Source of the DNA: Chytridium lagenaria
Lineage: Eukaryota; Chytridiomycota; Chytridiomycetes; Chytridiales; Chytridiaceae
Direction: 5' to 3'
DNA length: 64,000 bases
NCBI GenBank assembly: GCA_025449115.1
Contig: JAHLKC010000095.1
Location: 1 to 64,000, forward strand
In this document: one piece after another, positions 35,601 through 45,961 of the stretch
Numbering within the stretch: the first letter of the stretch is position 1
Layout of the letters: every line of letters begins with the position of its first letter
Position numbers and translations under genes: made by a program
The notes under the pieces: model-generated
Database searches by the model: none
What the model saw: the letters and a program-made list of their open reading frames with translations, nothing else
Told to the model about the DNA's origin: nothing

Positions 35601-36191
35601 ATGCTGTCCTGGCTCACCCCAACCATCGCAGAGCACATCCTCCGCATCCCATACATCTCCAACATCCTCATCCTCACCCCGGTCCTTATCACCCTTCATT
35701 CCACCAAAACCCCTTTCCCCTCCACACCCTCCAAAAAACCAACTCCCGGCTTCCCCTCCACCCCCTACGCATCCACCCGCGACGCTCTCGGCACAACTCA
35801 CGCCGGCTACCGTGTTCTCGTGACATCCCTCTGGTCCGCGATTCACCTCTCCTCCATCTACGGGGCATACGCTCCACACGCCATGGTTCCAGTTCTAGTG
35901 GCTCAGGTTATTTACAAGGCGCTGTATTTATATAACGCGGAACGGGGACGGTTGGCGAGTTGGGTTGGAATCAAGACGGCGGGGTGGAAGGTTGGGGGTG
36001 GAGAGGCACCGAAAGAGCTTGTGGCTTGCTTTGCGGGCATTGTGTTGGTTTTGGCCAGTGTTTATTGGGTTAGCGATTTGGGGGCCAAAGGGTGTTATGA
36101 AGGCTCCATGGGCTTGAATAGTGGTTTGGTTTTTGGTTGTTTCTTTTTTGAGATTATGTATGCATGCGAAAAGAGAAAGTATTCAAAGTAA
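35601..36191 (+). CDS. Small multi-pass membrane protein
   Basis: The frame is open from 35478, but the ATG at 35601 (ACAATGCTG) gives the natural start MLSWLTPTIAEHILRIPYIS, about 196 residues with no intron. Predicted membrane segments are IPYISNILILTPVLITL, TSLWSAIHLSSIYGAY, AMVPVLVAQVIYKALYLY, ELVACFAGIVLVLASVYWVS and GLVFGCFFFEIMYA. The block AMVPVLVAQVIYKALYLYN is reminiscent of small prokaryotic membrane proteins with a Q-x-I/V-Y-K-x-L/W helix, but I cannot name the family. Pro-rich TPFPSTPSKKPTPGFPSTP forms a loop. The function is unknown. Confidence 0.65.
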   Translation: MLSWLTPTIAEHILRIPYISNILILTPVLITLHSTKTPFPSTPSKKPTPGFPSTPYASTRDALGTTHAGYRVLVTSLWSAIHLSSIYGAYAPHAMVPVLVAQVIYKALYLYNAERGRLASWVGIKTAGWKVGGGEAPKELVACFAGIVLVLASVYWVSDLGAKGCYEGSMGLNSGLVFGCFFFEIMYACEKRKYSK

Positions 36192-36346
36192 CGAGACGAG
36201 GCGTTGTTTTATAATGTTTATAAGCTCCATATGAGACTTTTTAGTGAACAGATGTGCATTCGGCACTAACGATCTACACGAAAAGGGAAAGCACCGGCTG
36301 AAAGAAACGACAACAGAGATATAAAAAAAAAAAAAAGGCTTCCATC

Positions 36347-37744
36347 TCAATACGTCGCGCTCAACCTTTTAACCATATAAGCCTTTGTCAACACTGGTTC
36401 ATACAGTCCCTCCTTCCCCAATTCCCGGCAAGCCCTCAATAACCGCATCCATATTCGGGTTACAGAAGTACGCAATGGAATAGCGTGCTGGGGAAAACGT
36501 TTTTTCCGTTCGCCTTTTCAGGAGGGGGCGAGACGACACGATGGTTGGTGGATCGAATGACGTCGTTGGACCAACGGGAGAGGAGATCACCGGCGTTAAT
36601 GACGATGGTGCCGGGGATAGGGGTTGCACGGACCCAACCTTGTGATGGGGTCATGACTTCAAGACCGCCTTTGTCGTCTTGAAAGAGGAGGGTGATGGAG
36701 CCGTAGTCGGTGTGGGCGCTAAAAACCGTTGATGTTAAACATTCACATGGCAAAAAAGTAAAGACCAATAAAAAATGATGATTTTACCCAGCTCTAGCTT
36801 GCCCTTCTTTCTCGAAAACGCCGCAAGGAACTTCTGGGTAGTGAAGGAGCCGGAGGTTGTGATCCTTTTTATCACAGAATTTGTCGAAAAAGTGTTCCCC
36901 AATACCTAGTCCAAGTCCAATCGATCTCATCACCTCCAAATGGAGATTATGGGCAACCTGATATCATTAAAAATAAGAATTTCTAAAACCTCGTGCATAA
37001 AGAATATAGAAGACTGACATTGTAAAAGTTCAACATCCTGGGTCGGAACTCAATGTCATGATTTGGCCATCGGTTTTGGTAATCGCTAGAAGGCTCCTTT
37101 CCAATCTCCAGGGATTCCTAGAAAAAAAGAACAAACCAAATAAGAAACAAATAAAAGGAGCTCGCAAGTTCATGTCTCTCAAACAAGACATGATGGCTAT
37201 CGAGTCTCAGAAGAAAATCAAGCGAAAAAGCATTTCACACATAAAATGCATATAAAAACTAGAGCATCACAAACCTTGAGATCAGGACTCTGCTCCCTCA
37301 ACTTTGCCACCTCTGTCACATCCAGCAACTGCGTGACCTTTTCCCTCCCAGGCGACACATACCCCCGATTCGACTCTGGCGTTTCCCAAGCAATCTTTTC
37401 CTTCTCCTTCAAATCCAATTCAAAAAACTTCTTGCTCTAAACACCCCATTCTAGGTCAGGCAAGACAGAAAATCACACCAAAACAATACCTTTTCAAACA
37501 CAGTGTCCAACATCTTCCCTTCAATCCCATGATTCGCAATATACACAAACCCCACACTCTTGAAAGCCTGCACAATCTCTGCAGAGGCAGCTCGCCTGTC
37601 TGTTTCGTTGCCTTTGAGGTAGCGACCGAAATCGACGACGGGGATGACAGATGTGGAGAGGAGCCTTTTAGATGCTGGGAATGATGCCCATGACGATGAT
37701 GACGGACAGGCAACGGCCCGTATGCGGCGACCAAGGAGGACCAT
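36347..37744 (-). CDS. 2-oxoglutarate/Fe(II) dioxygenase (IPNS-like)
   Basis: Isopenicillin-N-synthase-type dioxygenase in five exons. The N-terminus MVLLGRRIRAVACPSSSSWA looks like an organelle-targeting or simply basic leader. Then VIPVVDFGRYLKG, EIVQAFKSVGFVYIANHGIE (DIOX_N domain), the exon SKKFFELDLKEKEKIAWETP with NRGYVSPGREKV, NRWPNHDIEFRPRMLNFYN, VMRSIGLGLGIGEHFFDKFC, the iron ligands in AHTDYGSITLL and STNHRVVSPP, and the 2OG-binding Arg in ARYSIAYFCNPN. The HxD...H triad and RxS are all present. Two one-base insertions disrupt the frame: G4 at 36490-36493 and CCC at 36408-36410 (plus strand). Correcting the second gives the family-like C-terminus LYEPVLTKAYMVKRLSATY ending at 36347. 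Uncorrected, the frame stops at 36399. The substrate is unknown. Confidence 0.85.
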
Positions 37745-38208
37745 CGTTGAGGGTTACACTGTCGTTATCTCACCAAAGTATAATATCAAAGTGCTTGATC
37801 AATGACAATTTTATAAGACGCGCGACGGGTTAATTGAACGTGACGACGCGAAAGTTTATTCTTTTACAATTGTAGAGATTCGATAAAAAAAAAGGTACAG
37901 TAAGTTTTCTGGTTAGGACAACCTCACAAAGAGCTCGATAAAAAAAAATATGGTCAGAGCGCGTGCTATAAACAATCACTTGACGTGACAAAAAGAAAAA
38001 CAGACCGTCCAGCCCTCATACAAATAACCACCAGTTATGATCAGATAAAAAAGCAGATGAAAGAAACAACAAAGCAAGCAAGGAAAGTAAATACAAAATG
38101 CAAACTAAAGAATCTAAAAAAAAAACTTTGAAACCCATCTTGGAACACTATAAATATAAATGCAATGTAAAGTTGAAGGAAAAAAAAGTGCACGAAAGAG
38201 AGAGTTGT
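37745..38208. other. Intergenic, A-rich
   Basis: Promoter of the dioxygenase and 3' region of the RBR ligase. Rich in A runs. A plus-strand frame at 38098-38340 is only the complement of the ligase's last exon and UTR. Confidence 0.45.
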
Positions 38209-40424
38209 TTAAGCAACAACCCACGGAAGTCGACGATTGTTGAATATTACTTCATCGTAGAGTTTTTTGTAACATGGAGAAAAGTATCTCCGGAAATGCT
38301 AAAGAAGAGTAAGACAGGAAAGATTATGGTTTTGGGATAATGCGAATACTTACAATGTAGGGACGCTTGCTATCGAGTTGCTTTCCACAAAGATAACAAA
38401 ACAAGGCTTGACAGGATTCGCATCGCATTTTCTAGTAGAAATTTGTGGAATTAAACCAAATGAAAAAGTCTTGACATAAAAAAGTATTACTCACATTACA
38501 ACCTACAGTTTCCACATTTTTAGAAAGTAAAAAAAAAAAAAAATCACCACTCGTTAGATAAACTCAAAGAAAGAACACAAAGAATATTCACCTTCATTTT
38601 TTGACGTCACCACCGTACATTTCGGGCACCTCCTCCACCCCTCCCTCACGACCATCTCCTCAAACCTCGCATCAGCACCACCATTCCGTTTCCTCCACTT
38701 CCCAAAAGCCTCACATCCCATCCCTGTATGCGTCGTCTCGGCTTTACAACTCAAACACCATTGATGGCTGCATGTAGGGCATGTGGCGACACGGTTTGGT
38801 TGGGACGATTTTCGATGTGGTAGTTTGGTGGGAAGGGGCGGGGAGGGATCGGAGGGGTCTGTGTAGACGACGGTGTCACATGAAGGGTTGGGACAGCGAG
38901 AGTAGTTGGGATCTTTGTCAACAGCGGCAAGGAAGGAGAGACGTTCTAGTTGTTCCTGTGGCAATCGTTAAAAACAAACCAAAGAAGTCAAGTTTGAAAA
39001 ATCACGAAGAGTAACCAATAAATCCTTTAATCTCCCAACATACCCTCTCCTCCTCACTTAAAACCTGCATAGCAAGCGCAAATGTAATTTCAGACATTTT
39101 CTCCTTCTCCTCCATTTCCTCTTCCACCACTTTATCTACTTCACCACTCCCCCGTTCTTGCCCAAACACCCCAAACAACGATCCCCTCCTCCTAACACCT
39201 CCTTTGCTCCTTAAAGACGTCAAAGAAATAACCCTTTCAAGTCCCCGTTTGCCACCATCCACCTTCTCCTTTACCCCTAAAGCCGGAACAGACGCCCTCC
39301 TCTTCATCCAGGATCCCCGTTTCCCCGTCTCCACACTACCCTCCTCACTCTTTTTCTTTATCACCGAGCCCCTCTTCATCCAAGAACCTCTCCTCTCCTC
39401 GCCATCTTGACGTCTACCCACAACCTCCACGAGATCTGGGTTTGGCGAGAATGCTCGTAACGCGTTATCGGCTTTACAGATGGGACAGAGGAGGGGAAAT
39501 TGACGGGACAGAACAGCGGACATGATCGTATCGTGCGCGCAGGGGTTGCAGAGACGGTGTTGGCATGGGGTAATGGTGAATGCTGTGAAAAAACAAAAAA
39601 TAAGCATCATGGGCTTTTCCGCCATATAAAATCGAGAAAGCAAACGAAAAAGATTGAATAATCTCGTCTACGCATGTTGCGCAAGGAAACACATCAACAT
39701 TATCAACCAGATTCCTAAATTGAAACGAAAAACAACCTACCCTTTCCCTCTTCAATGCCATCCTCCTGACAAACACAGCAAAAGAACGTCTCCCCAACTT
39801 CCACCTCACCCTCCTTCCCCTTCTTCCCATGATGCACCTGCGGCATCTCTCCAGTACAAATAAACTTGACATACGATAAAAACAATCTCCGGACCGTCGA
39901 ATCATCGTCTCCAGGGTCAGGTGTGATTGCGTCGGACGCAACAGTCTCCAAAACCTCCCCACCTTCTAAAATACCAATCTTTTAAAATCAAGAAATACGG
40001 TAAAAGGTGGGTTACCTTCGGCTGTTACGAATGACTCCCAGCTGATGACGCTCTTTGGGGACTTGGATTCATCCACCACCGCCAATGTGGAATGTTCGAC
40101 GGGAGAGTGGTCAATGATGGATGCTTTCGGGAGAAACAGAGAGAGAAGACGGGATTGAGGAGGTTGTGGCGGGGAAATGGAGGGCATGCTTGTGGATGTG
40201 TGGTGATGTGGCTCAGTAAAGTCGGATGCATGCGCTTTGGAGTAGTGGATGGATGCGCACCTCCTCCCGCACTTTGAATGCACCTGGTCGACTGAGGAAC
40301 TCAAGGTATCGTCGTTTCGTTCACTTGCAGAAAGTGCAGCGTTGTTGAGGGTGGAGTGACGGTGGTGGATTGATGTGGTGAGGCTGAAGTTGAAAGGACG
40401 TTGTTTTTGGGTGGAATTGTCCAC
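38209..40424 (-). CDS. RBR-type (RING-IBR-RING) E3 ubiquitin ligase
   Basis: The start is MDNSTQKQRPFNFSLTTSI at 40424, with a Ser/His-rich leader. RING1 has FFCCVCQED, PCQHRLCNPC and LLCPICKAD. A long insert (about 39,050-39,430) follows, with repeated KRGSWMKR units. The IBR has YSRCPNPSCDTVVY, VATCPTCSHQWCLSCKAE and HTGMGC. RING2 has WRRCPKCTVVTSKNEG, then an 8-nt exon coding the rest of G plus C-N, then KMRCESCQALFCYLCGKQL. The joint EGCNKM carries the catalytic Cys that in HHARI/RNF14-type RBR ligases takes ubiquitin from the E2 as a thioester. The C-terminus KRPYIHFRRYFSPCYKKLYD matches the RNF14-like 'PY.HF...' extension. All exons join in frame without corrections. The enzyme is predicted active and cytosolic or nuclear. 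The target is unknown. Confidence 0.85.
38495..38502 (-). other. 8-nt micro-exon coding the RBR catalytic cysteine
   Basis: On the minus strand, ACTGTAG | GTTGTAAT | GTGAGTAA. The upstream exon ends AAT GAA G and the downstream exon starts AAA ATG CGA TGC. Joining them gives N-E-G-C-N-K-M-R-C, exactly the RING2 catalytic Cys context. Without these 8 nt the frame is lost. Confidence 0.8.
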
Positions 40425-40878
40425 TTCTCGGTGTTATTTCATTTTTTTGAAGGGGGTGATAAACACGACCAGCTGAAGACAAGGGGTATTTGGTTTTCTG
40501 CAAGACGTAAGGTTTGAAGGACACAGCGAATGCCGTGGATCTTGGGATGCAGAAACTTGCATGCATGAAGTTGAGGTTTTTACCGCTGTTGAACTGATGG
40601 AGACGCGTAACGGTGAAATGGCGAGTTGACGTCTTTTGTCTCTATAGAAACCATCTTACGCGAAATAGCCGGTATCTTTCCCAACGTTCCGATACGAAAT
40701 ATCTGTCAACGGCCACGGACCCAAACAACAAAAATAGAAACCCTCCCTCTCATCTTCCAGAACTTCTTTTCCCAATCACATCCCCCATCTAAAAGGTCCG
40801 AAAAACACTCCCCACAAAACACCATCTTCCCACAACACCCCAAAGCTATCTTTACAGAAAAAAAAGACATCCGACAAC

Positions 40879-41601
40879 ATGGGAACCCTACTCATCATCG
40901 CAGCTCCCTCCTGTAAGTCATCCCGCCCTCCACCATCTAAACCACCCCAAGCTACTTCCTCGCTATCATCCTCAACCTCGCCGCAACCGCCACTCCACAA
41001 TGGTACCAAGCCATCGACTCCATCAACGGAAACCGTTACATCAGGTACGGTCATCCCCCACACTCGTGGTTATAACACTTTTGGTAGAAATTTTGGGTTC
41101 TTTGCATCGCAAGTTTGCTTGGACGGTGAATGCGTGTCTTTAAGCGAGGATCATCTTGAGACGTTCTGCGGATCAACATGGCGTCGAGTATGGCCGGATT
41201 CCTGTAAACACTATGACGGCATCCGCGCCACCTTAGTGATAGGTAACCCGTAATCCGACACCCAAAAAAAATGTAACCCCATGTAAAGGTTGTATCATCG
41301 GACTTCTCGGTTTCACGACGTTCGCTGTATCGCTTCTCCGTAGAGGTAGCAAAGTGGTTCGACCTTGGGTGATTGCGTCGATGGTGTTTGCGGTGATTGT
41401 GGCAGGGTTAGGGTTTACAGCCATGTGTTTGGCGGTGGAGATGAAGAGTGGGGCTGGGTTTGGGAGGTATCAGAGAGTGGATTTGGGGCCTTCTTTTGGT
41501 TAGTTGTTGGGAGCTGGGTTGTGGCGGCAGCGGCCGGCGGCGTGTGTGCCTGGGACGTATGTGTTTTTGACGTCGTGATTCTAAGAGGTGTGTGGAGTTG
41601 A
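40879..41601 (+). CDS. Claudin/SUR7-like tetraspan membrane protein
   Basis: Four predicted membrane helices and a Cys-containing first loop. Exon 1 (MGTLLIIAAPSC) is followed by YFLAIILNLAATATPQWYQA. The extracellular loop has NFGFFASQVCLDGECVSLSE and TFCGSTWRRVWPDSC. TM2 is GCIIGLLGFTTFAVSLLRRG, TM3 is WVIASMVFAVIVAGLGFTAM and TM4 is FWLVVGSWVVAAAAGGVCAW. The layout fits fungal SUR7/PalI or claudin-like proteins of the plasma membrane. A missing T in TTTT (41494-41497) breaks the last helix; uncorrected, the frame stops at 41502. The exon 1/exon 2 phase also differs by one base. Either could be an assembly error. The family call rests on topology and the Cys loop rather than on a diagnostic motif. 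Confidence 0.55.
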
Positions 41602-42715
41602 TTCGGGTTTGCGCGTGCTTTTTTGTTTTTTGTTTTTGTATCGGTTATGATACCTTTTATTTAATATATAAGCAGCCTGAGTTATGGGAAACAAAAATGC
41701 ATGGCCTTCTGCGTTCACCCAGACGCGTTGACTCGCCTGTTATCCTTTAAAAAAAATACTTGCATGGCGTAATTTGAACAATACACACGTCACATCACCG
41801 CCAACAACGGTCAAAAGCCTTTATCCCACTAATCTCGTTTTCGTTCTCATATTCTTTCCATCACCATTGCCCGTCGTCAAGGTAAACAGCTCCCCCATCA
41901 AATCTCCCCCTAGTTCATATCTCCACATGAACTCATCATCACAAAACGGCCCCAATCCAAGGCCTACACCCTCATCATGGCTTTCTACAACGTCTTCAAA
42001 TTCTAATTCTTCTGCACTCTCTGGGGTGAAAGCATACGCATATCCCAAGCGCAGACAAGGCAATTCCGAAAAAGACGTGCTAGTTCGGGCGACGAAATCG
42101 TCACAAATGCTTTTTTGTCATATGTCACTCTGTTTGCGGTGACGGCTACTCTAGTTTTCGCAATAATACGCATGATCCGCCAGCATGAAATGGAGATGGG
42201 ATCACAGGAGATTTCAGCGTGCTGTTGTTAAAGTGACAAAAAACTCCCAACTTTTGCCAATATCGTAGACGACACGTTGAATAAGAAAAAAAAGAAATGC
42301 TATTGATTTTATAAGAAATATGCGAGAATGCGTTTTTGTCGGCCGATACGAAAAAAAATTAACACTAGAATAATTGCACGAGAAGGAAATAAAGAGAGAG
42401 AGATTGGGAAGACGTACAACAACAACAACAAAAAAACAAAAAAACGAAAGAAATCACGCGGGGTTAATAAAGAAAAGTGCCACGGGAAAAGTTAAATTGA
42501 CGACACTACAAAGAAAAAAAAATATATGCAGGCCAAGAATGATGTTTAAAATCCGTCATTAAAAAGAAAATCCCTCATCCAAACCTGAATTGCTCGCCAA
42601 TAACAAGCAAGAAAAAAAAAAAAAAAGAGTCAAAAAGAAACCCCCATAAAACACACTTTAACCCTCATCAAAAAAACCACCACCTAAAAGAAAAAAAAAA
42701 CCGTCCTCAACGCCC
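41602..42715. other. Intergenic, A-rich convergent region
   Basis: 3' ends of two convergent genes. Contains a CAA microsatellite (about 42418-42431) and several A10-A15 runs. A plus frame at 41774-42142 has no recognisable domain. Confidence 0.5.
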
Positions 42716-44983
42716 TCACAAAATCGTACATTTACATCCCGCTTCCTCCGTCTCCCTCCTCCGCGCCGGAGCCGCCTTCTTCCCCCCCTCCTGCCGTCCA
42801 ACAACAGCATCCACCACCTCCACTCTCGACACCATCGGTTTCTCGTCATACACTTTAGGCTCCACTCGTTTTGTCACAATCACGTCTACAGCTGGAGACG
42901 GGGTCGGGAGGGGTGCTTCGGATGGGATTGGCGCGTCGGACGGGAGTGAGGTGTCGGACTGTGGTGGGACTTCAGAGGAGATGAGAAATTCGGGAAGAGA
43001 GGGTTTAGCTGGAGGTGTGGGAAGGGGTGGTTCTTCATGGGGAGGCGTGGGGAGTTCTGGCGGTGGTGATGGAAGAGCCGGCTCTTCAGAGTTAATAGAT
43101 GTAGCGAGTTCAGGCACCTCAACCGTCAAAGGTTCGTCCACATTCTCGATAATGTCCTCTTCGACCTCCGCTGCTTCACTCCTCCTCTCAATCACACTCT
43201 CCTTCTCTACCTCATCCTTTTCGTCCTTTGTCTTCATCACCTCAAGATTTTCGTACTCTCCCTTCACCTCATCCTTTTCGTCCTCTCCCTTCTCCTCGTC
43301 ATAAAGCGACACCCCACCTCCAGCAGGCAACCCCGACCTCATCGACTCCACCAACGACTCAACCCCTGACGAGCTCGAGCTCGACAAACTAGAAGCCGTC
43401 GACGTCCTTCTCACCCCCCGTTTAACACTCCCATCCACCACAACGCCTGTAGCGGTGACCACAATTTTTCTCACAACAGGAGCATGTGTGGGAAGCGCAG
43501 GATGTTCCTCCAACGAGATCCGGGGGGCCGGCATTCGAGAGATGCGATGGTGTTGCTGTTTAGTGGGTCGATGGGTGTGGGAGAAAAGCGGGGATGGAGC
43601 GCGTGTGGATGAAGTTGAGGAGAGGGTGGATGAGGTTGTTGTGGCGGATGATGGGTCTTTTGAAAGAAGGGGCGGGGATGCAGAGTCGGAGAGAGTGTGG
43701 GAACTTGAATGAGCTGTAATGTAGTCTTCGTCTTCGTGGTCATGAGAAACGGTGATAGGGACTATAGATTCTATTTCAGGGATAACCTGTTGGTCGTTAT
43801 TGATGATGGAATCGGTTTCTTCTTTCCCTTCCTCTTCAACGATATCACCCATTTCGTTTTCTTCATCACCTTCTTCTTCCGCAATGGCTTTTCGTCTTCA
43901 ACGTATTCACCACTGTCATCCACTTCATCGTCAAAGAGGTTTTGGATTTGAAATCCCAACTTGGCGCTTGTTTCAACGTATTTAAAGGCTCCAATCTCTC
44001 TTGCCACATCCTGAGCCTGTTAACCAAAGAAGTTTTAATTATCAAAGCATTTTCAATATAAACTAAAATCAAGGGATACAGTTTTATTATAAACAAAAAT
44101 CAAGGGAAAGATCATACCTCTTCAATAGCTACAGGGACGTCTCCTGACCGGGCCAGCCGGTCAACAGCGTCAGGATCTTCACGCAGGTCGACTTTACATC
44201 CCACAAGGATCAATGGAATCGTTGGTGCAAAGTATTTGACCTCGGGCACCCACTAATGAAAGAAATTAAAACGTTAGTGACAAAAACATTGAACGAATTT
44301 GCTTGTTGCGAGTATATCTCCTGCTGTCATTTTGTTCCAGTATAAAATACGTGCGTATAGTACAGAGTTCGTTGCGCAAACTACACCCAGTCAGCAGTGT
44401 CTGTTTCATATCGTTTGACTCTAGCGTCAAAATGCTCGCAATGACAATCGATCATCGTGCAGATGTATGTTCCAAATCTCCCCTCGCCATCCCTCTCACA
44501 ACCATCTCACCTTTTCAATAACATTAATCAAGGACTGTCCTCTTCTCCACTGAAAAGCACACCAATCCACAAATCCGCTCCATCATACGACAATGGTCTC
44601 AATCGATCCAACTCTTCCGATCCCGTCGTGTCCACAAACTCAATGGTGGTCATCATGGTCGCTTTCTCCACCTTGGTCATCGTAAATTGGGGTTGTTTGC
44701 TGCGTCGTGTAGGATTCGGAGACGGTGGGGATGTAGGCCTGTGTGAAACAACCCGTGGGTTAGTATTGGACATGGTAGATATGGATAGATGATGACTGAA
44801 CGATTGATGGTGCATGGACGGGATGATGGAGTTGAAATGTGAGAAAGGGAAACGTGGAATGGATGGCGGTACCTCTGAGAACGCTGTCCCGCAGAATGTC
44901 TTGAGGAGAGATGTCTTTCCGCATGCCTCGTCTCCAACGCATACAAACTTTTTACGACTTTCTGAAGAAGCGGTAGTAGCCAT
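42716..44983 (-). CDS. Atypical Rho-family GTPase with giant hypervariable region
   Basis: The start [20 protein letters not shown] is followed by [10 protein letters not shown] (P-loop). Switch I is [10 protein letters not shown] (usually VFENY) and G3 is [18 protein letters not shown]. Then come [22 protein letters not shown] (G4), a Rho insert ([18 protein letters not shown]) and [20 protein letters not shown] (G5). The residue equivalent to Ras Gly12 is Glu (GDEACGKT) and that equivalent to Gln61 is Ser (DTTGSE), as in Rnd proteins. This predicts very weak GTP hydrolysis. Instead of the usual 10-20 residues, about 400 acidic, Pro/Ser-rich residues separate the G domain from the terminal CKCTIL. 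CTIL is a CAAX box predicting geranylgeranylation. Indels at plus 44689-44692 (G4), near 44545 and at 43889-43892 (T4) interrupt the frames. All are single-base changes in or near runs. Confidence 0.85.
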
Positions 44984-45563
44984 ATCTCGCTTTCAATGAT
45001 AAAGTGAGTGGAGATTCAGGGTGTTTGAAGGTTGTGGAGGCTAGAGTGGTGAAGTGGGATGGATCGAAACGAATGCGGAAATCAAAACCGATGAGGGGGA
45101 TTGAGCCTTTGTCGCCTGTTGAGATGCACCCTGGAATGTGCTCAACGGTGAATGAGGAGAGCGAGAGATGGTGAGACTTTGTCGTCTCCAGTGACGGTTT
45201 CTTGCAGAACCGCAAGTAGTGTCCTCTCTTTTTTTTTTTTTGACACAAAGACCCCCCTCAAAAATGAAATGAAACGGTTTGTGCCCTTTGAACAAAATGA
45301 AAAGCGCCTGAAACCAGAGGGCCTCGAGGGAGGACTAGCAGCAGGTTCATCACTACTGGGGAGAAACAACAACAAAAAAACGTCGTATAAAGTGGTGATT
45401 GGGTCTCTAATTGAAACTACAGAAAATACCAGCGATAAACCTCCTTAACATACAGGAAAATATACAAAAAAAACAACATATTGGAGAAAATAATAACAAC
45501 AACAACAACAACACGCATCTTAAAGAAAAAAAGATAGAGAGACCATCCCATTCTGCCTTGAAT

Positions 45564-45635
45564 GGAATGCTGTAAGAGCTTCATGCGTCACGCATACACA
45601 ACATGCATGATCCGCCTGAAGCTTTACAGCACTCC
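45564..45635. repeat. Long imperfect hairpin (about 22-bp stem)
   Basis: GGAATGCTGTAAGAGCTTCA at 45564-45583 pairs with the reverse complement of TGAAGCTTTACAGCACTCC (45617-45635), with three mismatches/bulges, and the pairing continues into GCG/CGC. The loop is about 25 nt. It could be a structured transcript, a miRNA-like precursor or a MITE-like element. No flanking target duplication was seen. Confidence 0.6.
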
Positions 45636-45937
45636 AGTCACGGTGTTGACGATCATCTCCATCCTAAAGACCTTTAAGACGCGTGTTGTTGTAGCGGGTG
45701 AAGGTAGACACAGTCAGCCAAGTCCATTGGGATGCAAGCAAAAGAAGAGGCAAGAGGTTTAAATGGCAAGAGGCTTGGTAAAGGGAGTCCATAGGGAAAG
45801 GTCGAAGGCAAGTGAGAGACGATCTTGTCGATTGCAGAGCCACCAGTCTTTAAAAAATTAATACTCTTCGCTCTGCATTCAAGTCAAATTCTATCAGAGA
45901 CGTTCTGTGATACTCGCTTGCCTTTATATGCCTTTGA

Positions 45938-45961
45938 GAAACCTTGGAAGAGCAAGGTTTC
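45938..45961. repeat. Perfect 9-bp hairpin
   Basis: GAAACCTTG, a 6-nt loop, then CAAGGTTTC. A short perfect inverted repeat in the gene-poor region. Confidence 0.55.
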
